NCBI GenBank assembly: GCA_005883855.1
Contig: VBAU01000234.1
Coordinates: 12,952-19,351 of the forward strand
DNA length: 6,400 nucleotides
Source: Bacteroidota bacterium
GTDB lineage: Bacteria; Bacteroidota; Bacteroidia; Chitinophagales; Chitinophagaceae
Direction of reading: 5' to 3'
Each line of letters opens with the position of its first letter. The stretch's first letter is position 1. The notes beneath the pieces are model-generated. The model had not been told where the DNA came from. It ran no database searches and saw nothing but the letters and a program-made list of their open reading frames with translations. Position numbers and translations under genes: made by a program. Positions 1-5,064 of the stretch are shown in pieces.

Positions 1-296
1 GTTTGCTGAAGCGCCTGTTCTAAAAACATGCTGCTTGCCTCCTGCACATAATAACAACCCGCATGAAATAGCGGATCGAATGTAAACGAAGGGCGTTCTT
101 TGAGATAATAACCGTATTGACACCAGGGCACGGGTACAGTTTCGAAATTCGAAATTCGAAATTCGAAATCCTTGCTGGGATTTATTCTAATTGAAGTAAC
201 CTGCTCGCTCTTCGCATGTACACTTTCAAAAGCATCGCGATCGAACCCTTCAATGCCTTGCAATGATTGTAACAATTTTTTCGGAAGCTGCGCCAT
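1..296 (-). CDS. rRNA (cytosine-C5) methyltransferase, NOL1/NOP2/Sun (RsmF-like) family, N-terminal part
   Basis: The first 98 codons of a leftward gene are visible; the rest lies past the left edge. It begins MAQLPKKLLQSLQGIEGF and continues with SIRINPSK, VPWCQYGYYL, ERPSFTFDPLFHAG and YYVQEASSMF. This is the characteristic N-terminal domain of Bacteroidota RsmF-like RNA m5C methyltransferases, where the YYVQEASSM segment leads into the SAM-binding domain. Family members use S-adenosylmethionine to methylate a cytosine in rRNA in the cytoplasm. The catalytic cysteines and SAM motifs would be outside the window, so activity cannot be judged. The ATG at 296 is the first possible start: the frame upstream meets a stop at 306-308. 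No Shine-Dalgarno is visible, because a heptanucleotide array runs up to the start codon. Residues near 46-54 (DFEFRISNFE) are encoded by a 7-nt tandem repeat. The family assignment is firm; the exact rRNA target is not known. Confidence 0.88.
   Translation of the reverse strand, partial: MAQLPKKLLQSLQGIEGFDRDAFESVHAKSEQVTSIRINPSKDFEFRISNFETVPVPWCQYGYYLKERPSFTFDPLFHAGCYYVQEASSMFLEQALQQ
141..170. repeat. Heptanucleotide tandem repeat (TTCGAAA)x4.3 inside the methyltransferase gene
   Basis: On the plus strand the unit TTCGAAA is repeated four times without error and followed by TC. It lies inside the coding region and gives DFEFRISNFE in the minus-strand frame. Seven is not a multiple of three, so gain or loss of one or two units would shift the frame, while three units would add or remove seven residues. 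The repeat sits in the variable linker between the SIRINP and VPWC segments, where an insertion should be tolerated. Confidence 0.9.
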
Positions 297-366
297 GGTG
301 AATGGTCAATGGTGAATGGTGAATGGTGAATTGTGAATTGTCAATGGTGAATTGTCAATTATGAAT
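297..366. repeat. Degenerate heptanucleotide tandem array (GGTGAAT/TGTCAAT), about 10 units
   Basis: Ten consecutive 7-nt units read GGTGAAT, GGTCAAT, GGTGAAT x3, TGTGAAT, TGTCAAT, GGTGAAT, TGTCAAT, TATGAAT. The array ends directly at the start codon of the leftward methyltransferase gene, so on the transcribed strand the 5' leader consists of ATTCACC/ATTGACC units and lacks a Shine-Dalgarno sequence. Units vary only at positions 1, 2 and 4, which suggests repeated duplication with drift. The array may act as an unstructured leader or may simply be a repeat expansion in non-coding DNA. Confidence 0.9.
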
Positions 367-379
367 TGAATCTCTCCTA

Positions 380-438
380 ATCAGTCGACGCAGTGAACAA
401 TGCGCACATTAGCTATTCACTATTCACTATTGACTGAT
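380..438. other. Nested inverted repeats between peptidase stop and methyltransferase leader
   Basis: ATCAGTC (380-386) pairs with GACTGAT (432-438). Inside it AGTGAA (392-397) can pair with TTCACT (416-421 or 423-428), and TGCGCA (401-406) is self-complementary. A folded leader or a processing structure between the two leftward genes is possible. There is no T-tract after it on the minus strand, so it does not look like an intrinsic terminator. Confidence 0.4.
413..433. repeat. Short heptanucleotide repeat (CTATTCA)x3, inverted relative to the 297-366 array
   Basis: CTATTCA, CTATTCA and CTATTGA follow one another. The reverse complement (TGAATAG, TCAATAG) resembles the GGTGAAT/GGTCAAT units of the 297-366 array. 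The intergenic gap therefore holds two heptad blocks of the same family in opposite orientation, which can pair in a transcript. Confidence 0.75.
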
Positions 439-452
439 CTACCAACTATCGA

Positions 453-2702
453 CTAAAAACTTCTCTTCTCCCCATTCTTCTTCACCACGTCAATTGCCTG
501 TTGGACTTGCTGGCTGTAGGAGTCAATTGTTTTCGCCAGGATCTGCGTGCTCTGCTGCGCCTCTTTCCAATTTCTTTGTTCAATAGCTTCACGGATGCCG
601 GGTAACGTTTTCACGCCATAACCGGTGTAATAGCCGGGAGCATATATCTCATGTTTGTACCAGGGACGCCGGGGCAGGCCGTTTGGATCAAGGAGACTTC
701 TTTCAGCTTTATATAAAAGATCATTCAACTCATTTTGCTTCGCCACCGGAAGCTGCAGACCGTCCTTGTACATTTTTTTAAATTCTTCAGCAGCTGCCTT
801 TAAGTTCACAAGGGAGTTGTCAAGGTCGCTAAAGTTGAGATAGGGAACGTCTTCTTTCAATTGGGGAGAGCGAGAAATTTTCTTCGGATCTTTAGCGATG
901 TCAAACAACTTTTCTTTGATCATCTTATTTTGAACATCCGTTTCTGTCCTTGTATTGTCCAGTAATGTCTTTACCTCCGTTACATAATCACTGAGTGTCT
1001 TATAAAAAGTTTTAAAATCAAATGGCAACACATCCGCATTGGCTAAACGCATCACAACACGACCCGCCGTCTTGGATAAAACCACTCCGTACACAAAGCC
1101 TGAATCTTTAAACCGTTTAAATAGATCATACGAATCATAAATCGAGTGATACTCGCCCCCGGGATCCTCACCTCCAAATCCCAGGTTCATCGACGCTATT
1201 CCTAGATGTTGAAGGAACGGAGAGTAGTCGGACCCCGACCCAAGAGCACCAAGTTTTATGTTTTTGTCCTCGAGTAACTTACTCCTGTTCGAAGGCTCTG
1301 CTTGCACAATCGTCCTTGCATATCGCCGCTGCTTAATGCTCGCACCTGTTTCGGGGTCAATAACATTATCAGCGATCTCGTTAAAGAATGTCTCCAGCGT
1401 ATGTGAACCGGAGGCACCGATAAATCCCCGCCCATTTCCATCCGAGTTGATATAAGCAACCGTTTTCTCCGTTAGTTCCTTCTGATGATCCTCCGCCCAT
1501 TCAGTCGAGCCAAGCAACGCTGGCTCCTCTCCATCCCATGCGCAATAAATAATCGTGCGACGCGGACGAAACCCTTTCTTCGCCAATTCACCAACAACTC
1601 TTGCTTCTTCCAACTCCGCCACAAGCCCACTTAGCGGATCTGCTGCACCATTTACCCAGCCATCATGATGGTTGCCACGAATCACCCATTCGTCCGGCAC
1701 TTCGCTGCCAGGCATTCGCGCTATCACGTCATACAATTGCTTTTGATCCCAATTGAATTCCAGTTTCAGATGCACCTTGTCTTTGCTCGGACCGACGTGA
1801 TAAGTGATCGGCAATGCTCCGCGCCATGATTGAGGGACAACCTGGCCTTGCAACGATTGCAAAAAAGGCAACGCATCTTCATAAGAAATTGGCAACACAG
1901 GAATTTTCATGATAGTGACGGCATCCTTTCTATCGAGACGTTTGGCATCCTTTGTGGCTCCGACATTCGGCGTTAACGGATCCCCAGGATACACCGGCAT
2001 ATCCATCACGGATCCTCGTTGTGCGCCTTGGGCAGGACGAAAAGGTCCTTGTGGATACACATCGCCTTGCGCATAACCGTCATCAGCAGGATCAGAATAT
2101 ATCAAGCACCCAATCGCACCATGCTCATATGCTACTTTTGGTTTTATTCCTCTCCACGACCCGCCATATTTTGCAATCACAATTTTCCCTTTAACATCTA
2201 CGCCCATTCTCTCGAGTTCATCGTAATCCGCGGGAATACCCCGATTGACAAAAACTAATTCCGCCGTTACATCACCATCCGCCGAATATGCATTATAGGT
2301 TGGCAATTGCTCTGCTTTTTGCCCCGAGGTTTTGTCTTCTTTCAATGTTGGCTCTTCAAGCTTCGCCTTAAAAGGCTTACTACCTTCTAATTCCAGCAAT
2401 CGAGTTTTGGGAGTCGGAAAAAGTGGAAAGTAAGAAGCGATCTCTGTCTGGTAACCCCACGAACGAAACAGGTTGGCAATATACTCAGCATTCGTTTTGT
2501 CCTGTGGGCTGCCCACGTGATGCGGATGTGAGCTCAAAAATTGCATCCACTCGTCCTGGTTCTTTGCATTCAGCTGCACATCAAATTGTTTTTCCCAGTC
2601 TAGTTGTTTGGCGGAATTTGCTTCACTAAAACCCATCAGTTCTTGCGCATTCAACAATCCTGTCATTAAAGTAAAGATCAAAACAAAACCGAGTTGTTTC
2701 AT
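453..2702 (-). CDS. Secreted M28 family metallopeptidase with PA and transferrin-receptor-like dimerization domains (PSMA/glutamate carboxypeptidase II-like)
   Basis: This complete 749-residue protein starts with a Sec signal peptide (MKQLGFVLIFTLMTGLLNAQ, probable cleavage after NA). There is no lipobox cysteine, so it is expected in the periplasm or outside the cell. A PA (protease-associated) domain spans roughly residues 135-290, the M28 catalytic domain about 320-545, and the TFR-like dimerization domain about 610-740. The two-zinc site of glutamate carboxypeptidase II is intact: H345 in GNHHDGW, D355 in ADPLSG, E392 (general base) and E393 in WDGEEPALLGSTEW, D421 in AYINSD, and H519 in GGEYHSIYD. 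Length and domain order match the PSMA-like M28B subfamily, which acts as zinc exopeptidases on peptide C-termini; the substrate here cannot be predicted. The start at 2702 is set by the signal peptide. The leader is A-rich (AACAAAAAAAATCGTC) with no Shine-Dalgarno, as is common in Bacteroidota. The gene points toward the methyltransferase 156 bp away and could share a transcript with it. Confidence 0.95.
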   Translation of the reverse strand: MKQLGFVLIFTLMTGLLNAQELMGFSEANSAKQLDWEKQFDVQLNAKNQDEWMQFLSSHPHHVGSPQDKTNAEYIANLFRSWGYQTEIASYFPLFPTPKTRLLELEGSKPFKAKLEEPTLKEDKTSGQKAEQLPTYNAYSADGDVTAELVFVNRGIPADYDELERMGVDVKGKIVIAKYGGSWRGIKPKVAYEHGAIGCLIYSDPADDGYAQGDVYPQGPFRPAQGAQRGSVMDMPVYPGDPLTPNVGATKDAKRLDRKDAVTIMKIPVLPISYEDALPFLQSLQGQVVPQSWRGALPITYHVGPSKDKVHLKLEFNWDQKQLYDVIARMPGSEVPDEWVIRGNHHDGWVNGAADPLSGLVAELEEARVVGELAKKGFRPRRTIIYCAWDGEEPALLGSTEWAEDHQKELTEKTVAYINSDGNGRGFIGASGSHTLETFFNEIADNVIDPETGASIKQRRYARTIVQAEPSNRSKLLEDKNIKLGALGSGSDYSPFLQHLGIASMNLGFGGEDPGGEYHSIYDSYDLFKRFKDSGFVYGVVLSKTAGRVVMRLANADVLPFDFKTFYKTLSDYVTEVKTLLDNTRTETDVQNKMIKEKLFDIAKDPKKISRSPQLKEDVPYLNFSDLDNSLVNLKAAAEEFKKMYKDGLQLPVAKQNELNDLLYKAERSLLDPNGLPRRPWYKHEIYAPGYYTGYGVKTLPGIREAIEQRNWKEAQQSTQILAKTIDSYSQQVQQAIDVVKKNGEKRSF

Positions 2703-2722
2703 AGTTGACGATTTTTTTTGTT

Positions 2723-2740
2723 TTAAGTTTGCGAACTTAA
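2723..2740. promoter_or_regulatory. Palindrome upstream of the peptidase gene (candidate operator or leader hairpin)
   Basis: TTAAGTT (2723-2729), four bases TGCG, then AACTTAA (2734-2740) form a perfect 7-bp inverted repeat 21 bp upstream of the peptidase start. On the minus (transcribed) strand it is followed by an A-run, not a T-run, so it is not a terminator for leftward transcription. It could be a regulator binding site or a small hairpin in the mRNA leader. No regulator is encoded nearby. Confidence 0.35.
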
Positions 2741-2812
2741 GTAATTCTGCTCATCTTCCGTTGCGACGCTCCGTTCAGGGTTCTCTTTTCTGTGGAGCAA
2801 AAGTCGCAGTTT

Positions 2813-2833
2813 ATCCTGGGCTTGTCAAAGGAT
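2813..2833. repeat. Single copy of a dispersed ATCCT...AGGAT palindromic repeat
   Basis: ATCCTGGGCTTG followed by TCAAAGGAT is a close match to the short palindrome ATCCTGAGCTTG/TCGAAGGAT, which I recall as widely scattered between genes in environmental bacterial genomes. The terminal arms ATCCT and AGGAT pair. It is the only recognisable element in the otherwise featureless stretch between the peptidase leader and the first repeat array (2741-2913). Confidence 0.4.
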
Positions 2834-2913
2834 CGCTCACTTGTACGTTCCTGAATTCTATTGAACAACTAAGGTCATGCTCTGGCTTGAGCGGGATCCA
2901 AACTGCGAGAAGA

Positions 2914-3163
2914 GATTGCTTCGTCGCTTCGCACCTCGCAATGACGTGCTTCGTCGCTCCGCGCCTCGCCATGACGAACACCCTGTAGTGAGGTTATTTT
3001 CCTCGAGCATTGCGAGGCCGATTCGCACCCTCGTCATTGCGAGTGCCCATTCGCACGCTCATCGTCATTGCGAGTACCCATTCACACCCTTGTCGTCATT
3101 GCGAGTACCCATTCACACCCTTTGTCGTCATTGCGAGTGCCGATTCATCGGCACGAAGCAATC
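2914..3163. repeat. Repeat array 1: inverted-ended element with five CATTGCGAG tandem units
   Basis: The left end GATTGCTTCGT (2914-2924) and right end ACGAAGCAATC (3153-3163) are perfect 11-bp inverted repeats. The left part carries two tandem copies of a GCTTCGTCGCT-CGC-CCTCGCNATGACG unit. The right part carries five direct copies of CATTGCGAG at 3008, 3035, 3066, 3097 and 3129 (spacing 27, 31, 31, 32), each followed by a conserved tail such as TACCCATTCACACCCTTGTC. The left units are reverse complements of the right ones, so the whole element can fold back. It is close to the dispersed CGTCATTGCGAG...GAAGCAATC repeat that I recall in many Bacteroidota and other genomes. Any reading frames through it are repeat translations, not genes. 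Confidence 0.9.
3137..3154. other. Perfect hairpin at the right end of array 1
   Basis: GTGCCGA (3137-3143), loop TTCA, then TCGGCAC (3148-3154) form a perfect 7-bp stem just inside the terminal ACGAAGCAATC. The matching position in array 2 (3693-3710) is GTGCCCA-TTCA-TCGGCAC with one mismatch. There is no T-run on either side, so it is better viewed as part of the repeat element than as a terminator, though it lies downstream of the leftward nuclease frame. Confidence 0.7.
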
Positions 3164-3176
3164 CTAGCAACCACAA

Positions 3177-3493
3177 TTACAAAAACTTTACCTCTTCATA
3201 CAAATCCTTCCATCCGGGATTCATGTGGTTGATCAATGCTTCTTTCTTTCTGCAACTCCCACCTTTGATTCTTTTTTCTTCAGCGATTGCTTCCACTATT
3301 GTGTCAAACCATTTGTAATAGACCAGGTTTATGCAGTGGTACCTCGCAGAAAAACTGTCTGGATAAATCTTATTCTTATGCTGATACACTCTCGAGGCAA
3401 CATTTGAAGTGACCCAACGTAGAGAGCTGAATGATTCAAACTCGACATCATGTACACCCATCCACCTAGCTGTATGTTACGGAATGTCGCCAT
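3177..3493 (-). pseudogene. GIY-YIG endonuclease family gene (UPF0213/YhbQ-like), split by a frameshift
   Basis: Two overlapping minus-strand frames make one protein when joined near 3413-3415. The first, from the ATG at 3493, reads MATFRNIQLGGWVYMMSSLN and ends its match at ALYVG. The second continues VTSNVASRVYQHKNK, then LVYYKWFDTIVEAIAEEKRI, KGGSCRKKEALI and MNPGWKDLYEEV, stopping at 3177. Together this is a single-domain GIY-YIG protein of about 105 residues, the usual size for this small family. The expected residues are all present: the two motif tyrosines (WVY, LYVG), the arginine and histidine of SRVYQHK, and the glutamate of the EAIAEEKRIKGG stretch. The shift equals one missing base in a GGG run (GTTGGGTCACT, where the family needs GGN-GTC). 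No other stop interrupts it, so it is either recently broken or a sequencing error. The gene sits 7 bp from array 2 and 13 bp from array 1. Its biological role is not established. Confidence 0.85.
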
Positions 3494-3500
3494 GGTGTAA

Positions 3501-3719
3501 GATTGCTTCGTCGCTTCGCGCCTCGCAATGACGTGCTTCGTCGCTCCGCGCCTCGCAATGACGAACACCCTGTAGCGAGGTTGTTTTCCTCGTCATTGCA
3601 AGTGCCGATGACACAGTTCCCCCCTCATTGCGAGTGCCGATTCACATCCCCGCATTGCAAGTGCCGATGACACAGTTCCCTCGTAATTGCGAGTGCCCAT
3701 TCATCGGCACGAAGCAATC
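3501..3719. repeat. Repeat array 2: inverted-ended element, partner of array 1
   Basis: The ends are again GATTGCTTCGT (3501-3511) and ACGAAGCAATC (3709-3719). The first 92 bp (3501-3592) match 2914-3005 of array 1 with four substitutions (at 3520, 3557, 3576 and 3583) and no gaps. The inner part differs: units start at 3594, 3626, 3653 and 3685 (spacing 32, 27, 32) and alternate between a CATTGCAAGTGCCGATGACA type and a CATTGCGAGTGCCGATTCAC type. The array lies immediately upstream of the GIY-YIG start codon, so any promoter for that gene lies within or beyond the repeat. Confidence 0.9.
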
Positions 3720-3886
3720 TAGTTTATGCCGTTGGAGAACAAAGTGTGTTTCCACCAGTAATTATTGGCATTTATCCAGGGCTCGCAGAAATGCTCGTCA
3801 CCACCAAGACTTCCTGGCACAGAAGTATATTGACTACATCAGTAGTAACATTATGTAATGGATGTATAAAAACCTACATTCATGTC
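3720..3886. other. Leader region of the alcohol dehydrogenase gene, no confident gene
   Basis: The 167 bp between array 2 and the dehydrogenase start contains an open plus-strand stretch in frame with the dehydrogenase back to an ATG at 3746. Its 47 residues (MFPPVIIGIYPGLAEMLVTT and onward) match nothing I recognise and do not look like a signal peptide or an ADH extension. I read it as the gene's leader carrying the promoter. The minus strand has frequent stops. Confidence 0.6.
3830..3859 (+). promoter_or_regulatory. Possible promoter for the alcohol dehydrogenase gene
   Basis: TTGACT (3830-3835) and TGTAAT (3854-3859) are separated by 18 bp, each one mismatch from the sigma-70 consensus, and would place transcription start about 20 bp before the ATG at 3887. 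The main sigma factor of Bacteroidota prefers TTTG and TAnnTTTG elements, which are not evident here, so this is a weak call. Confidence 0.25.
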
Positions 3887-4933
3887 ATGCAAGCGCTAAC
3901 ATTCCGTGGTGCGGAAATTATTGAGTATAGTACGGTAAAAGATCCTCAACTGATTCAACCATCCGATGCCGTCGTGAAAATCAGCATGGCTAGTATCTGC
4001 GGTTCCGATCTGCATGTATATCACGGACGCGAAACGGGCGAGGATCATGGCACGGTGATGGGACACGAATTTGTAGGCGTCGTGGAGGAGGTCGGCGCAA
4101 ATGTGACAAGATTCAAAAAGGGAACAAAAGTGCTCAGCCCGTTTACCACTTCGTGCGGAGAATGTTTTTACTGCCGCATTGGTCTGACTTGCCGTTGCGA
4201 AAAGGGTAATTTGTTCGGCTGGATGCACAACGGCCATGGGCTCCATGGAGCACAGGCCGCATACATTCGCGTGCCAATGGCCGACAGCACACTCCTCCCA
4301 CTTAGTGCTGATCTCAGCGAAAAAAAAGGATTGCTGCTTGGTGATGCTTTTTCAACCGGTTATTTCAGCGCTGAAAATGCTGGCATCAACCCCAGTGGTG
4401 TGTACGCAGTGATTGGCTGCGGACCGGTTGGGCTGATGGCCATATTGGCCGCAAAACATCTCGGCGCTAAGACTTTGTTTGCTGTTGACCTTATTGACGA
4501 CAGATTGAGCTTCGCAGAGAAATTTGGCGCGATTCCACTAAATCCATCGTTGACGTCTGTAAAAGAGCAAATCTTAAATGTGACGCAGGGTCGCGGCGCT
4601 GATGCTGTAATGGAAGTCGTGGGCAGTGACAAATCATTAACGCTTGCTATTGACCTTATCCGCCCTGGCGGGACAATTTCTTCAGTTGGCGTGCATACAG
4701 AGAAGAATTTTTCCTTCTCTCCGGGAGAAGCTTACGATAAAAATCTCACTTACAAAAGTGGTCGCTGTCCCGCAAGATATTATGCAGAAAAATTGTTGCG
4801 TGAAGGAATCCCTCAGCAATACGCCATTGAAGACATCATCACTCACCAATTCGAATTAGCGGAAGGAACAAAAGCCTACGAGATTTTTGACAAGAAATTG
4901 GATAAGTGTATCAAAGCGGTCTTGATACCCTAG
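3887..4933 (+). CDS. Zinc-dependent alcohol dehydrogenase (medium-chain, formaldehyde-dehydrogenase-like clade)
   Basis: This is a 348-residue cytoplasmic MDR-superfamily dehydrogenase that would interconvert an alcohol and an aldehyde or ketone using NAD(P). The catalytic zinc ligands are visible as C38 (ASICGSDLH), H60 and E61 (MGHEFVGVVEEVG), with a likely D153 (GDAFSTGY). The structural zinc lobe is C90-C93-C96-C104 (CGECFYCRIGLTCRC). The Rossmann loop is GCGPVG (177-182), and D201 at the end of the second strand (LFAVD) argues for NAD rather than NADP. The overall pattern resembles the FDH-like zinc ADHs related to glutathione-independent formaldehyde dehydrogenase and threonine dehydrogenase; the substrate cannot be fixed. 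I chose the ATG at 3887 because the conserved fold begins at MQALTFRGAEIIEY. The frame stays open back to 3746, but the extra 47 residues are unlike the family. No clear Shine-Dalgarno is present. It appears monocistronic and converges on pntB. Confidence 0.93.
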   Translation: MQALTFRGAEIIEYSTVKDPQLIQPSDAVVKISMASICGSDLHVYHGRETGEDHGTVMGHEFVGVVEEVGANVTRFKKGTKVLSPFTTSCGECFYCRIGLTCRCEKGNLFGWMHNGHGLHGAQAAYIRVPMADSTLLPLSADLSEKKGLLLGDAFSTGYFSAENAGINPSGVYAVIGCGPVGLMAILAAKHLGAKTLFAVDLIDDRLSFAEKFGAIPLNPSLTSVKEQILNVTQGRGADAVMEVVGSDKSLTLAIDLIRPGGTISSVGVHTEKNFSFSPGEAYDKNLTYKSGRCPARYYAEKLLREGIPQQYAIEDIITHQFELAEGTKAYEIFDKKLDKCIKAVLIP

Positions 4934-4982
4934 TGAGCGAATAAGCACTGCGGGGGCCAACGGTTGCGAGCCAATTTGCGGT

Positions 4983-5058
4983 CTATACACAATATTCCTC
5001 CCCTTGTCACTATGGGGTTGCGATGATGCCACAAGGTCATTTGCCCAATTGTGTGTAG
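4983..5058. terminator. Nested inverted repeats between convergent ADH and pntB genes (possible bidirectional terminator)
   Basis: CTATACACAAT (4983-4993) pairs with ATTGTGTGTAG (5048-5058) over 11 positions with one G-T wobble. Inside, CCTTGT (5002-5007) pairs with ACAAGG (5031-5036). The structure fills most of the 131-bp gap between the two stop codons, and only TTAG-type short T stretches border it. Position suggests a role in ending both transcripts, but a classical GC-stem plus T-tract is not seen. The left shoulder (4951-4982) holds GCCAACGGTTGCGAGCC and a second TTGCG, which looks like part of a dispersed repeat. Confidence 0.35.
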
Positions 5059-5064
5059 GAAAAA

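Noticed and set aside
2806..2826. Short similarity between 2806-2826 and 3765-3785 (TTTATCC-GGGCT, both reading YPGL)
   Set aside because: Only about 13 of 15 bases match and the similarity does not extend convincingly. Probably chance, although both lie just outside the repeat cassette.
3137..3154. Rho-independent terminator for the GIY-YIG gene
   Set aside because: The stem is good, but no T-tract follows on the minus strand, and the hairpin is a built-in part of the repeat element, also present in array 2.
3008..3163. CRISPR-like array of CATTGCGAG repeats with ~22-nt spacers
   Set aside because: The shared word is only about 9-13 nt and the intervening segments are themselves near-identical, so this is a tandem repeat of a ~31-nt unit. 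No cas genes are nearby.
2608..3318. Plus-strand open frames of about 96-126 codons across the peptidase start and array 1
   Set aside because: They read repeat DNA (recurring RHCEYPF, RRFAPRNDV type strings) or the antisense of the peptidase gene, with no family resemblance.
3413..3415. Programmed ribosomal frameshift in the GIY-YIG gene
   Set aside because: No slippery heptamer or clear downstream structure is visible, and small GIY-YIG proteins are normally encoded in one frame. A one-base deletion or sequencing error is simpler.
3628..3858. Plus-strand 76-codon frame across array 2 and the ADH leader
   Set aside because: The first half is translated repeat, and the rest is an alternative frame of the leader with no recognisable domain.
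3896..4246. Minus-strand frame of 116 codons antisense to the alcohol dehydrogenase
   Set aside because: It is a shadow of a well-supported gene, with no family resemblance.
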